This document shows positions 9,614 through 18,859 of a DNA stretch of 64,000 bases, piece after piece. The stretch's first letter is position 1. Each line of letters opens with the position of its first letter. A model generated the notes under the pieces. It saw nothing but the letters and a program-made list of their open reading frames with translations, had not been told where the DNA came from and searched no databases. Where the stretch lies: assembly GCF_900108115.1 (NCBI RefSeq), contig NZ_FTPU01000005.1:62001-126000 (forward strand), written 5' to 3'. A program made the translations under genes and the position numbers. This DNA comes from Epilithonimonas bovis DSM 19482 (lineage in GTDB: Bacteria > Bacteroidota > Bacteroidia > Flavobacteriales > Weeksellaceae).

Positions 9614-10384
9614 TTGGACGTAAGAGCAAAAAAACATCTTGGACAACATTTTCTCACAGATCAAAATATAGCCGGCAAAATCGTAGATTCGCTTTCGTTC
9701 GAGGGCTATCATAAAGTGCTGGAAGTAGGTCCCGGAATGGGCGTTCTTACAAAATTCCTGCTGCAAAAAGAAGCAGAGATTTATGTTGCAGAGATCGATC
9801 AGGAATCTATTGTTTACCTGAAAGAGCATTACCCTAAGCTGGAAGCGCAGCATTTTGTAGGTGATTTTCTTAAAATCAATATCCCGGAAGTTTTTGGAGA
9901 AGAACTGGCTGTTATCGGGAATTTCCCATATAATATTTCTTCACAGATCCTGTTCAAAATTATTGATAATTTCCAGTATATACCGGAGATGAGCGGTATG
10001 TTCCAGAAGGAAGTTGCCGAGAGAACGGCTGCAAAACCCAGGACCAAAGATTATGGGATTTTATCTGTTCTTGTGCAGGCTTATTATGATGTAGAATATC
10101 TCTTCACCGTCCACGAAAATGTCTTCAATCCACCACCAAAAGTAAAATCCGGGGTTATCCGGATGACCCGGAACCTGAAACCCGGACTGACCGGTAACGA
10201 AATCCTCTTCAAACAAATAGTAAAAGCCGGATTTGGGCAGCGCCGTAAAAAAATGAGCAATTCGCTGAAAGTTTTGGGAATCCCGGAAGCTATAAAGTCT
10301 CACGCCTTCCTTGATATCCGTGCAGAAGAATTGTCTGTAGCTGATTTTATCTCTTTTGCGAATGAGTGGAAAAGTAGTTTGTAA
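9614..10384 (+). CDS. rsmA: 16S rRNA dimethyladenosine transferase
   Basis: RsmA (KsgA) dimethylates A1518 and A1519 of 16S rRNA during small-subunit assembly. The protein has 256 residues. It begins with VRAKKHLGQHFLTDQNI, the invariant family N-terminus, which supports the TTG start at 9614 although no ATG is available. The SAM-binding motif EVGPGMGVLT lies near residue 38, the catalytic GNFPYNIS near 98, and KEVAERTAAKPRTKDYG follows. The close -7 element 13 bases upstream also fits this start. The next gene, idi, has its own promoter. Confidence 0.95.
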   Translation: MDVRAKKHLGQHFLTDQNIAGKIVDSLSFEGYHKVLEVGPGMGVLTKFLLQKEAEIYVAEIDQESIVYLKEHYPKLEAQHFVGDFLKINIPEVFGEELAVIGNFPYNISSQILFKIIDNFQYIPEMSGMFQKEVAERTAAKPRTKDYGILSVLVQAYYDVEYLFTVHENVFNPPPKVKSGVIRMTRNLKPGLTGNEILFKQIVKAGFGQRRKKMSNSLKVLGIPEAIKSHAFLDIRAEELSVADFISFANEWKSSL

Positions 10385-10496
10385 GATTCTGTCTTCTCCC
10401 TGATTAAGCAGATTTCTCTGAATACAGTTAAAATAAAAAACTGAAACAACTGTTCGACGTAGTCAATAAGCTCCTAAAAATTAATTCTAAAATCCC

Positions 10497-10504
10497 TACT
10501 TTTG
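10497..10504 (+). promoter_or_regulatory. -7 promoter element directly before idi
   Basis: TACTTTTG matches TAnnTTTG and ends only 4 bases before the idi ATG at 10509. A start site at the usual distance would fall on or next to the start codon, which predicts a leaderless or nearly leaderless message. No convincing -33 element is visible. Confidence 0.5.
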
Positions 10505-10508
10505 TGCT

Positions 10509-11018
10509 ATGGAAAAAGTGGTATTGGTAAATTCTCAGGACGAAGTTTTGGGGCAAATGGAAAAAATGCAGGCACACGAAAACGGACTTTTGCACCGTGC
10601 TTTTTCTGTTTTTTTATTCAACAAACAAGGCGAAATGCTTTTGCAGAAACGGGCTGGCGAAAAATACCACTCGCCCAACCAATGGACGAATGCCTGCTGC
10701 TCGCATCCAAGATTGGGAGAATCTTATCCTGATGCCGCAAAAAGGCGGATTAAAGAAGAATTGGGAATTGATTGCGATCTTACAGAGAAATTCCATTTCA
10801 TATATAAAGCGGATGTGGGTGACGGCCTTTGGGAGCATGAGCTGGATTATGTTTTCACCGGTGATTTTGATGGTGATTTTAACCTAAATCCGGATGAAGT
10901 TTCGGAAATACGCTATATCTCACTTGCTGACCTGCAAAAGGAAATTGCAGAAAATCCTGATCATTTTACAGAATGGTTCAAAATTATCCTGGACGAATAT
11001 CTCAGCCAGTTGAAATAA
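10509..11018 (+). CDS. idi: Isopentenyl-diphosphate delta-isomerase, type I
   Basis: Interconverts isopentenyl and dimethylallyl diphosphate, the last step that supplies both isoprenoid building blocks. The 169-residue protein shows a Nudix-like fold: NACCSHP with the catalytic cysteine (C64 by alignment to the E. coli NxxCGHP motif), the helix AAKRRIKEELG, and WEHELDYVF with the metal-binding and catalytic glutamates at 109-111. In a mevalonate-pathway organism this enzyme is essential, and a mevalonate kinase gene lies at 49.8-50.7 kb in this window. The start is fixed by the conserved N-terminus and by the very close promoter. Confidence 0.95.
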   Translation: MEKVVLVNSQDEVLGQMEKMQAHENGLLHRAFSVFLFNKQGEMLLQKRAGEKYHSPNQWTNACCSHPRLGESYPDAAKRRIKEELGIDCDLTEKFHFIYKADVGDGLWEHELDYVFTGDFDGDFNLNPDEVSEIRYISLADLQKEIAENPDHFTEWFKIILDEYLSQLK

Positions 11019-11092
11019 TCAAAAAACCTTAGGAAATTTAGTAATTTCTGTTCAGAAAATTTTACCTACCTTTATTTATCATTTTTTTGTTT

Positions 11093-11746
11093 ATGAAGGC
11101 ATTAGTAATTGGTGCAACAGGCGCTACCGGAACAGATCTTGTCAATCAGCTGTGTGCTGATCCTGACTTTGACCAGGTGGATATTTTTGTAAGGAGAAGA
11201 TCTGATTTTCATCACGAAAAAGTAAAGTCTCATATCGTAGACTTTGACCATCCCAATGAATGGAAGCATCTGGTAAAAGGCGATGTGGCTTATTCCTGTT
11301 TGGGAACTACGCTGAAATCGGCAGGCAGTAAAGAGAATCAGAAAGTAATTGATTTTGATTATCAGCTGGAGTTTGCAAAATCGGCTCGGGAAAATGATGT
11401 AGAGGACTTTATTCTCGTATCTGCTTATGGTGCTAATCCCAATTCCAAGATATTCTACTCCCGGATAAAAGGAGAACTGGAAGAGGCAGTTAGAAATCTT
11501 AATTTCAGCAAAACTACCATTTTCCAACCCGGTATGCTCGAAAGAAAAAACAGTGACCGCAACTCTGAAGTCATCAGCCTTAAAATTATCAAATTCCTAA
11601 ACCAATTAGGCCTTTTTAAAAGTCAACAACCCTTGCCTACAGCGGTTTTGGCCAAAGCAATGATTAAGGCATCCAAAATAAAATCCAGTGGTTTTTCGGA
11701 AATTAAGCTCCATAGTATTTTCAGCTTCGCAGAGAAAAAGTTATAA
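11093..11746 (+). CDS. NAD(P)-binding atypical short-chain dehydrogenase
   Basis: A 217-residue Rossmann-fold protein of the atypical SDR type, similar in pattern to the TIP30/HTATIP2 group. The dinucleotide-binding GATGATG lies at residues 7-13. Further markers are ALVIGATGATGTDLVNQL, CLGTTLKSAGSKE, and YSRIKGELEEAV with the Y-x3-K pair used by SDR enzymes. The true start is ATG 11093, since an in-frame TTG two codons earlier is not needed. A TACCTTTA sequence at 11067-11074 is a near match to the -7 element. The substrate is unknown. It converges on the DUF5723 gene with 13 bases between stops. Confidence 0.75.
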   Translation: MKALVIGATGATGTDLVNQLCADPDFDQVDIFVRRRSDFHHEKVKSHIVDFDHPNEWKHLVKGDVAYSCLGTTLKSAGSKENQKVIDFDYQLEFAKSARENDVEDFILVSAYGANPNSKIFYSRIKGELEEAVRNLNFSKTTIFQPGMLERKNSDRNSEVISLKIIKFLNQLGLFKSQQPLPTAVLAKAMIKASKIKSSGFSEIKLHSIFSFAEKKL

Positions 11747-11759
11747 CGGCTAATTCGTC

Positions 11760-13208
11760 TTATTTTTCGCAGTCGCATTGTTTACGTCGGTGACGCTTCA
11801 TCTCGTTATCCCAAAACGGATAAATTTTCAGCGCCAAATAAACCGAGGCCGCGTGCAAACGATCTTGCTTCAAGAATACAGGCAGGATATTTTCGCTGCC
11901 AAAAATTAGTGGCCCAAACCGAACGTAGGCTCCAAATTGTAGACTTTTATAATCTACCAATGAAGATGAGAGCCCATAAGCGAAAGCGTTTTTCTGCATA
12001 CTGTAATTAGCATTGATGATGTTGCTTCTTTTTATGCTGTTCTCAAAAACTGGCACTCGCTGGATCCAATTGAAGTTAACAAAATGGTTGGCCTTTATTC
12101 TCTGGCTGTAATTAAAATTGATTGCTGTAGGCAAACCGACTTTTAGACCCGTTCCAACAAATGATGCATCGGCATTGCCGTAAGCCTGCTGGCTTAAAAT
12201 CCGTAGATATTGCTCCGGGTTCTCAAATTCTGTATTTTCTAAATCAGGGTTATTTTGCAGCAAAACAGGTTTTCCTTGAAAATGGTGGTTGCGTGCGGTG
12301 GCAAAATTGACAAACCCCAGATCTGTAATATTGAGTGCCAGTTTATAATTGTATTCATCCTCATTTTTATCCTTATCAAGCATTGCAATGCCAAGGTCCA
12401 GACCTGCACCACTGCCATTTGGTTTTAGTTCATACTGTTTTTTATCAAAATTGTAGTTAGTGATATAGGACGAGGCGATGTTATATCCCGAGGCGATGAT
12501 ATCTTTATTGATATATCGAGGATCGGCGGGTTCAGCTGCCGTTAGTTCTATAGTTTCAAGACTATTGATTTTGGCCGCATCAAGACCTATTTCATATTTT
12601 ATATTGGCGCCAATAATCCAGTGATTTTCGGCATCCGGGAAAATTTCGGTGGCCACATTAAGACCGATTTCTGCCCAGTTCATCGCAGTAGTTTTAGAAG
12701 GACTCATCTCAAAAGTGACAGGCTGAGAAACTCCCATATTATTGAACCGCAGATAATTGTCCAATCCCAAAAGTGAACCTTGTGCCCTTATTCTGCTAAA
12801 TAATCCAAAAACATATTTTTTATTCCCAAGATTGGCAGTCATAGAAAATGAAGGGCCAAGAATATCTGAGTTCAGGCTAAGGTTTGCCGAGTTTTTATTA
12901 TAAAAATCCATCACATTGGCCTGAGTGTCAGCAGTTATATTGTCATGATAACTAGCCATCTGTATATCTGCAGATGACAAGCCCAAAAAGCTCTGTTTTG
13001 AAATATAAGCGTAATCATTTTGAAAAAAAAGATCTGCCGACGCAAGATTGATATCCCAGGGATTTGGATTGAGATAGGTTTGTGTTGGCAACAACACAGC
13101 AGCATTAATCCCGGAAAAACGGTCATTGGCAAAGGTTAGATTGTTTTGCGCAAAGACCACAAAACTTACATTGATACTACATAAAATCAGGAACCTTTTC
13201 AAACCCAT
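11760..13208 (-). CDS. DUF5723-family exported protein
   Basis: A 482-residue protein with a signal peptide ending FVVFAQ (cleavage near residue 20). It then has NLTFANDRFSGINAAVLLPTQ and alternating polar/aromatic strands through to QFGAYVRFGPLIFGSENILP, as in outer-membrane beta-barrel proteins. The pattern corresponds to the Bacteroidota family DUF5723, whose function is not established. The C-terminus is unusual for a barrel: a basic and cysteine-containing tail RHRRKQCDCEK. It is probably located in the outer membrane. No promoter was recognised. Confidence 0.7.
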   Translation of the reverse strand: MGLKRFLILCSINVSFVVFAQNNLTFANDRFSGINAAVLLPTQTYLNPNPWDINLASADLFFQNDYAYISKQSFLGLSSADIQMASYHDNITADTQANVMDFYNKNSANLSLNSDILGPSFSMTANLGNKKYVFGLFSRIRAQGSLLGLDNYLRFNNMGVSQPVTFEMSPSKTTAMNWAEIGLNVATEIFPDAENHWIIGANIKYEIGLDAAKINSLETIELTAAEPADPRYINKDIIASGYNIASSYITNYNFDKKQYELKPNGSGAGLDLGIAMLDKDKNEDEYNYKLALNITDLGFVNFATARNHHFQGKPVLLQNNPDLENTEFENPEQYLRILSQQAYGNADASFVGTGLKVGLPTAINFNYSQRIKANHFVNFNWIQRVPVFENSIKRSNIINANYSMQKNAFAYGLSSSLVDYKSLQFGAYVRFGPLIFGSENILPVFLKQDRLHAASVYLALKIYPFWDNEMKRHRRKQCDCEK

Positions 13209-13260
13209 CCACTATATCTACTAAACAAAAAAATAGAGCTAATTATTATTAAGTAAAACA

Positions 13261-13293
13261 AAAAGGGTGAAATATAAAATACTTCACCCTTTT
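13261..13293 (-). terminator. Terminator of the aminotransferase-galE operon
   Basis: A perfect 11-bp stem (AAAAGGGTGAA / TTCACCCTTTT) with an 11-base loop lies 21 bases beyond the galE stop. It is flanked by T-rich sequence when read leftward, and it separates galE from the DUF5723 gene. Confidence 0.8.
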
Positions 13294-13313
13294 CTATTTA
13301 TTAGTTCCAAGGA

Positions 13314-14333
13314 TTACAAATCCCTGGATCTTAGGTATTTTTGCCATTCCCAAGTCGTTTTGAGAGCTTCTTCCAGAGGTGTTTCAGATTTCCAGTTGAG
13401 TTCCCTTTCAGCTTTATCTGCATTGGCGTATGCAATGGTAATATCACCTTCACGTCTCGGGCATATCTGATAAGGTACGTTGACATCATTGGCTACCTCA
13501 AAGGCTTTTACTACTTCCAGCACAGATGAACCTGTTCCTGTCCCCAGATTATAAATATCCAATGCGGTTTCGTTTTCAGTATTAATCAGTTTCTGCAGCG
13601 CGGCAACATGCGCTTTAGCCAGATCTACCACATAAATATAATCACGGATGGCTGTGCCGTCTTCTGTAGGATAATCGTCGCCCCAGATGCTTAGCTTTTC
13701 TCTGATTCCTGCAGCTGTCTGCGTCACATATGGTACCAGATTATTGGGAATCCCGGATGGTAGCTCGCCCAAAAGTGCCGTTGGATGTGCACCAATTGGA
13801 TTAAAATATCTTAAAAGGCATACTTTCTTATGATATGCTTTGGAGAAATCCTTCAGGATATCTTCACCCATCTGCTTGGTTTTTCCATAGGATGATTCTG
13901 CTTCCTTCAGTGGTGTATTTTCATCAATTGGCATTTCGTCTGCCTGTCCATAAACGGTACAGGAAGAACTGAAAATAAAATTAGAAATATTTCTTTTCTT
14001 AAATTCCTGCAAAACATTGATTAATGAGAAAAGATTATTCTCATAATAATCCAAAGGTTTTACCATGCTCTCTCCTACTGCTTTGTACGCCGCAAAATTA
14101 ATACAGCCTTCGACATGATGCGCATCGAAAACCTGCTCCAATAGTTCTTTTCTTTTAAGATCAAATGGATAGAAAATCGGTCTTTTTCCGGTGATTTCCT
14201 CAATATTATCCAGGATAAATTTTTCTGAATTGGACAGGTCATCAACAATAACTACCTCAAAGTTATTATTAAGTAATTCTACAACTGTGTGTGACCCGAT
14301 GTAGCCGAGACCGCCTGTAACAAGTATGGACAT
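13314..14333 (-). CDS. galE: UDP-glucose 4-epimerase
   Basis: Interconverts UDP-glucose and UDP-galactose through a tightly bound NAD. The 339 residues match the family length. GGLGYIGSHTVVELL (residues 7-21) binds NAD, FAAYKAVGESMVKPLDYY follows, SSCTVYG carries the catalytic Ser/Thr, and SYGKTKQ supplies the Y-x3-K pair. The C-terminal ELNWKSE is typical. It lies 21 bases after a sugar aminotransferase gene and probably forms an operon with it, supplying nucleotide sugars for surface glycans. A C4-epimerase for N-acetyl sugars cannot be excluded. Confidence 0.9.
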   Translation of the reverse strand: MSILVTGGLGYIGSHTVVELLNNNFEVVIVDDLSNSEKFILDNIEEITGKRPIFYPFDLKRKELLEQVFDAHHVEGCINFAAYKAVGESMVKPLDYYENNLFSLINVLQEFKKRNISNFIFSSSCTVYGQADEMPIDENTPLKEAESSYGKTKQMGEDILKDFSKAYHKKVCLLRYFNPIGAHPTALLGELPSGIPNNLVPYVTQTAAGIREKLSIWGDDYPTEDGTAIRDYIYVVDLAKAHVAALQKLINTENETALDIYNLGTGTGSSVLEVVKAFEVANDVNVPYQICPRREGDITIAYANADKAERELNWKSETPLEEALKTTWEWQKYLRSRDL

Positions 14334-14354
14334 CTATTTATACTAATTTTATTA

Positions 14355-15482
14355 TTATTTCTCAAAAAACTCAAGGACAGAATCAGTAATATATTTCAAC
14401 TGTTCTTCATCCAGTTCAGTATGCATTGGGAGTGAGATAACCTGATCCAACAATTGGTCTGTATTCACAAAATCTTTTGGGTCGCTCTCCTGATAATAAG
14501 CTTTTTGTTTTCTTAACGCCACCGGATAATAGATCATTGCCGGGATTTCTTTCTCAGCAAGATACTTTTGAAGTTCGTTCCTTTGGCCGTTCAATATCCT
14601 TAATGTGTACTGATGAAAAACGTGCGTCGAATATTCTGCCCGTTCCGGCGTGCGAATATCGCTGTTACCGGAAAATGCTTCATCATAAAAATCAGCTGCT
14701 TTTCTTCGGGCCTCGTTGTACGCATCAAGATTCGGTAATTTTTTCCTTAGAATGGCGGCCTGAATACTGTCTAACCTGGAGTTAACGCCAACTTCATCAT
14801 GGTAATAGCGCTCATACATCCCGTGGTTTACAATCCCACGGATCCTGTGTGCCAGTCCGTCATCATTAGTGAAAATAGCGCCGCCATCGCCATAACAGCC
14901 CAAATTTTTGGAAGGAAAAAATGATGTTGTCCCGATGGTACCCATTGTCCCCGATTTTTTCACCAAACCATCGGAAAAGTTAAACTCTGCACCGATGGCC
15001 TGCGCGTTATCTTCTATAACAAAAAGATTGTGCTCTTTGGCGATTTTCAGGATTTCTTCCATATTGGCGCACTGCCCAAAGATATGAACCGGAATAATGG
15101 CTTTGGTTTTTGGCGTTATAGCTTTTCTGATAGCGTCTGTATCGATGGTGAAAGTATCATAGTCCACATCTACCAGGACCGATTTTAGTTTAAGAAGATG
15201 TATCACTTCTACCGTAGCGGCAAAGGTGAAATCTGCCGTAATCACTTCGTCGCCTTCTTTAAGATCAAGGGCCATCAGGGCAATCTGTAATGCATCTGTA
15301 CCGTTGGCACAAGGGATGACATGTTTTACGTCCAAATAATTCTCAAGGTCGGACTGGAAGGATTTAACTTCCGGACCGTTTATAAAAGCTGCAGAATCCA
15401 TTACATTAAGGACTGCATTATCCACTTCATTTTTAATTTTATAATACTGGCTTTGTAGATCAACCATCTGGATCTTTTTCAT
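14355..15482 (-). CDS. DegT/DnrJ/EryC1/StrS-family sugar aminotransferase
   Basis: PLP-dependent aminotransferase of nucleotide-sugar biosynthesis, 375 residues from the ATG at 15482 (KKIQMVDLQSQYYKIKNEVD). An upstream in-frame ATG at 15506 would add eight residues. Markers are CANGTDALQIALMAL, ADFTFAATVEVI, PVHIFGQCANM, the PLP aspartate in VIEDNAQAIGAEF and the Schiff-base lysine in SFFPSKNLGCYGDGG. The MVDLQSQY start resembles WbpE/WlbC enzymes, which aminate 3-oxo UDP-GlcNAcA, but the substrate is not assignable here. galE follows. Confidence 0.85.
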   Translation of the reverse strand: MKKIQMVDLQSQYYKIKNEVDNAVLNVMDSAAFINGPEVKSFQSDLENYLDVKHVIPCANGTDALQIALMALDLKEGDEVITADFTFAATVEVIHLLKLKSVLVDVDYDTFTIDTDAIRKAITPKTKAIIPVHIFGQCANMEEILKIAKEHNLFVIEDNAQAIGAEFNFSDGLVKKSGTMGTIGTTSFFPSKNLGCYGDGGAIFTNDDGLAHRIRGIVNHGMYERYYHDEVGVNSRLDSIQAAILRKKLPNLDAYNEARRKAADFYDEAFSGNSDIRTPERAEYSTHVFHQYTLRILNGQRNELQKYLAEKEIPAMIYYPVALRKQKAYYQESDPKDFVNTDQLLDQVISLPMHTELDEEQLKYITDSVLEFFEK

Positions 15483-15687
15483 AAGTAGATTTTTATTGTT
15501 TTTCAAAGGTCATATGTTATCGCTGTATTTTCATCGGTTTTGGGGTTTACAAACCATGGCAATTTAATATGCAAATATTTATATTTTGAACTTTAGTTCT
15601 GGTGATTTTCCAGTTAGGCTAAAGCAAATAGTTTATTTTGTAAATTTACATTTAATTATTTTGTTTGAAAAATCTAAAATCGGAAAC

Positions 15688-17298
15688 GTGAGAAAAATTT
15701 TTACAATATTAGCAGTTAAACTGTCATTTTTAGCTGCTGCCCAGACAGAACTTGTTTTTGTTTATTTTAAAGACAAACCCAACAAGTCTGTTTTCTATAA
15801 TAACCCGTTATCAGAACTCAGCCAAAAGTCTCTGGATCGCAGGAACAGGCTTGGTATAGCACTTACAGATCAGGATGCACCAATAGAAAGTACTTATATC
15901 CAAAATGTCAAAAACCTTGGCTTTACAGTAAAAGATTATTCCAAATGGTTAAATGGTGTGGCGGTAAATGCGACTGCCAGTCAGATTAACCAATTATCAC
16001 AGCTGGCTTATGTAGATCATGTAGAGAGTTTTGTGAGAAATCCCGACGGCGGAAAACGGAGCAAAAAAATTGATAAATTTAAAACACTGAGTGGGAATCC
16101 AATAACCAAGGATGTGATGACCGATTTTAATTATGGGAATAGTTTATCCCAGATTAACCAGATTAATCTCAGGGCTTTGCATGTTGCAGGCTATACAGGA
16201 ACCGGCATGTCTATAGCCGTAATAGATACCGGTTTCCCTTCCGTAAATACAGGCAGTGCTTTTAAAAGAATGCGTGATAACGGGCATATTAAGGCTACTT
16301 ATAATTTTGTATCCAAAACTTCTAATGTTTATAGCAATTCACTGGATTCGCATGGCGCCATGTGCTTAGGGATTATTGGTGGTTATATTGATGGTACCTT
16401 TGTGGGTTCGGCGCCGGATGCTGATTTTTATCTTTATGCGTCAGAAGACGCTGCAAACGAGATCCCGGAAGAACAACTCTATTGGATAGAGGCTGCAGAA
16501 GAAGCCGACAGGCAAGGCGTAGATGTGATTTCTACCTCTTTAGGTTACTCGGAATTTGATGACAGCAGATACGATTACACTTATGATGATATGGATGGTA
16601 CCACTACATTTATATCTCGCGGCGCGCAGGTGGCTTCAGAAAAAGGAATCTTTGTTCTGGTGGCTGCCGGGAACGAAGGCCAGGACTCATGGCATTACAT
16701 CTCTGCTCCTGCAGATAATGCGAAAGTTTTTTCGATAGGAGCTGTAACATCCTCCGGCAACTCTTCGGGTTTTTCGTCCTACGGTCCCAATTCTGCCGGT
16801 GTTATAAAACCTGATGCCAGCGCAAGAGGAACCAATACATATTATGTTTATAATAATTCTTCGAATTATGGTAACGGAACTTCTTTTGCGACACCGCTTG
16901 CCGCAGGTGGCGTTGCCTGTCTCTTACAAAGTTTTGTGCCCTCTGAATCCAGAGAATATATCAAAAACAGATTAAAAGAGAATGCATCATTATATCCTAA
17001 TCAAACTCCCCAAATGGGTTATGGTATTCTTAATTTTTATAAAACTTATCAGACTTACCTCCGCCTTAATGAAGTGGCTCAATCCAAAATCAGGATATAT
17101 CCAAATCCCGCAAAGGATTTTATAATAATTAGTTCTGATGAAAAGCTACAGTCAGCAGCTATCTACGATAATCTGGGCAGATTAATCAAAATGGAAAATT
17201 CTGATAAACTGGACATTTCTGGATTAGCGAAAGGCAGCTACCTTATTCAGATTAAGACTAAAAGCGGAGAAACTATCCAAAAATTAATCAAAGAATAA
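15688..17298 (+). CDS. S8 (subtilisin-like) peptidase with T9SS sorting domain
   Basis: A secreted serine protease of 536 residues, starting at GTG 15688. The signal peptide RKIFTILAVKLSFLAAAQ decides this start over upstream alternatives. A prodomain-like stretch follows (GFTVKDYSKWLNGVAVNA). The catalytic triad is complete: Asp in SIAVIDTGFPS (near residue 181), His in DSHGAMCLGIIGG (near 221) and Ser in GNGTSFATPLAAGG (near 398). The C-terminus is a type A T9SS sorting domain, opening IRIYPNPAKDFIII and ending GSYLIQIKTKSGETIQKLI. It should therefore be exported across the outer membrane by the gliding-associated type IX system. No substrate is evident. Confidence 0.9.
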   Translation: MRKIFTILAVKLSFLAAAQTELVFVYFKDKPNKSVFYNNPLSELSQKSLDRRNRLGIALTDQDAPIESTYIQNVKNLGFTVKDYSKWLNGVAVNATASQINQLSQLAYVDHVESFVRNPDGGKRSKKIDKFKTLSGNPITKDVMTDFNYGNSLSQINQINLRALHVAGYTGTGMSIAVIDTGFPSVNTGSAFKRMRDNGHIKATYNFVSKTSNVYSNSLDSHGAMCLGIIGGYIDGTFVGSAPDADFYLYASEDAANEIPEEQLYWIEAAEEADRQGVDVISTSLGYSEFDDSRYDYTYDDMDGTTTFISRGAQVASEKGIFVLVAAGNEGQDSWHYISAPADNAKVFSIGAVTSSGNSSGFSSYGPNSAGVIKPDASARGTNTYYVYNNSSNYGNGTSFATPLAAGGVACLLQSFVPSESREYIKNRLKENASLYPNQTPQMGYGILNFYKTYQTYLRLNEVAQSKIRIYPNPAKDFIIISSDEKLQSAAIYDNLGRLIKMENSDKLDISGLAKGSYLIQIKTKSGETIQKLIKE

Positions 17299-17312
17299 AG
17301 TATTTTAATTAA

Positions 17313-17341
17313 AAAAGGATGACCAAGTAAGTCATCCTTTT
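17313..17341. terminator. Bidirectional terminator
   Basis: A perfect 11-bp stem (AAAAGGATGAC / GTCATCCTTTT, loop CAAGTAA) lies between the stops of the convergent S8 peptidase and thioredoxin-like genes. It is T-rich on both sides, so it can serve both. Confidence 0.85.
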
Positions 17342-17347
17342 CTGTTT

Positions 17348-17896
17348 TTATGATTTTTTAGGCGCCCAGTTGCTGAAGAATTCTTTAACCTTCTCCAGGC
17401 TGTAGCCGCTGCCATCCTCCAGGACAGAACTGTCTTGTGTATGGATCTGTTTGCCGTCACTATCCAAAACTATAAAAACCGGATAACCAAATTTATCGCC
17501 CGGGTTACCATATTTCGCAAATATCTTTTCGTTTTTATTTTCCTGAGACCAATTAAGGTGATAATAAACGAAATTCTTATCTGCAAGACTTTTTAACTCG
17601 GGAGTTTGCTGTACGTAATTATTGAACCGTAGGCACCAGATACACCAGTTGCCACCGGCCTGGATCATTACATTTTTACCTTCCTTTTTTGCCAGTTTTA
17701 CCGCATTGGCAATATCTGCTTCAGCATCTGCTTCCGGATGATAAGGCTTGGGTAATTTTGCTTTTTCTTCTGCTGCTGCCTTTTTCTTGGCTTCAACCTG
17801 TTCTTTAGTAAGTGTTGTAGATGTATTTTGAGCATAATTAAGAGAAAAAACTAATATCCCTCCTAATACCAAAATCCGATTAACCGATTTTCTCAT
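17348..17896 (-). CDS. Exported thioredoxin-like protein
   Basis: A 182-residue periplasmic thioredoxin-fold protein. The start is ATG 17896, giving the signal peptide RKSVNRILVLGGILVFSLNYAQ. An upstream in-frame start would place the signal internally. A lysine/alanine/glutamate-rich linker follows, then the thioredoxin domain with the active site WCIWC (Cys 85 and 88) in MIQAGGNWCIWCLRF, and a cis-Pro region FGYPVFIVLDSDGKQIH. Likely roles are a disulfide reductase or chaperone in the periplasm. TAACTTTG (minus strand, 17931-17924) is a matching -7 element 27 bases upstream. Confidence 0.82.
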   Translation of the reverse strand: MRKSVNRILVLGGILVFSLNYAQNTSTTLTKEQVEAKKKAAAEEKAKLPKPYHPEADAEADIANAVKLAKKEGKNVMIQAGGNWCIWCLRFNNYVQQTPELKSLADKNFVYYHLNWSQENKNEKIFAKYGNPGDKFGYPVFIVLDSDGKQIHTQDSSVLEDGSGYSLEKVKEFFSNWAPKKS

Positions 17897-17923
17897 ATTA
17901 TATTTTCTTATTCTAATTAACAC

Positions 17924-17963
17924 CAAAGTTAAACAAATATCCCGCCATTTTTCAGTATATTTG
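17924..17963. promoter_or_regulatory. Divergent pair of -7 promoter elements
   Basis: TAACTTTG on the minus strand (17931-17924) faces the thioredoxin-like gene, and TATATTTG on the plus strand (17956-17963) faces the acyltransferase gene. Both match TAnnTTTG and lie 17-27 bases before the respective starts. -33 elements are not clear. Confidence 0.5.
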
Positions 17964-17980
17964 CCAATAACTATCAACCA

Positions 17981-18859
17981 TTGAATCAATTTTTATTCAG
18001 CATACTACTTTTAGTTTCCAGGCTTCCGCTCAGGATATTGTATTTTTTCTCAGACATCATGTTTTTCCTTAATTATTATATTATTGGATACAGAAAAAAT
18101 GTAGTACTGGAAAATCTTAAAAATGCATTTCCAGAAAAATCCGACGACGAAATCAGATCTATTTCAAAGAAGTTTTTTTCTAATTTTTTTGACTATCTCG
18201 CAGAGATGCTCAAGGCTTTTACGATTTCCGAAACCGAGTCACGGGTGAGAATGCAGCACCTGAATCAAAATCTTTTTCACGAGGCAAAAGCTGAAGGCAA
18301 AAACATTATCATCCTGTCCGGCCATGTATTTAACTGGGAATGGTACAACGCGCTTGCAACGGTGATTCCCCAGAAGGACTGCCATCCGGTGTACCGAAAA
18401 ATGAACAGTAATTTTTGGGAAGAAAAAATCAAATTAATCCGTAACCGCTTCAATAACAAATCGTTGGAAGCCAACGATGTGATTAAGCATATTTTCCGGA
18501 CACCCAACAATGGCGATTCTGCCTACATGTTTGTAGCAGACCAAACACCGCATGTTTCCCATGTCAATTACGGTCTGCGCTTTCTTAACCAGCGCACACC
18601 GGCCTTTGTTGGTTATGACAAGTTGTCTACAAGGATGGATCTGGCCTTTATCTTTTGTGAAATGAAGAAAGTGAAGCGCGGATTTTATCAGGTTAATTAC
18701 TATCGGATTTATCCTGATGGCGAGAAATTTGTTGAACATGAAGTTGTAAAAAAATTCCATAAACTTCTGGAAAATACCATTAGGAAAAGGCCGGACAACT
18801 GGCTTTGGTCTCACCGCCGGTGGAAATATAAAGATGCTATCAAAAAATACGATGAATAG
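17981..18859 (+). CDS. Lipid A biosynthesis-type (LpxL/HtrB-like) acyltransferase
   Basis: A 292-residue membrane-associated acyltransferase that probably adds secondary acyl chains to lipid A or a related lipid. The N-terminus is a membrane anchor (FLFSILLLVSRLPLRILYFF). NVVLENLKNAFPEKS is typical of the family, and the HX4E catalytic motif is GHVFNWEW (H115, E120). VADQTPH and NWLWSHRRWK near the end are also characteristic. The start is TTG 17981, 17 bases after a -7 element. The stop (TAG) directly abuts the ATG of the following glycosyltransferase, so they form an operon. Confidence 0.88.
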   Translation: MNQFLFSILLLVSRLPLRILYFFSDIMFFLNYYIIGYRKNVVLENLKNAFPEKSDDEIRSISKKFFSNFFDYLAEMLKAFTISETESRVRMQHLNQNLFHEAKAEGKNIIILSGHVFNWEWYNALATVIPQKDCHPVYRKMNSNFWEEKIKLIRNRFNNKSLEANDVIKHIFRTPNNGDSAYMFVADQTPHVSHVNYGLRFLNQRTPAFVGYDKLSTRMDLAFIFCEMKKVKRGFYQVNYYRIYPDGEKFVEHEVVKKFHKLLENTIRKRPDNWLWSHRRWKYKDAIKKYDE

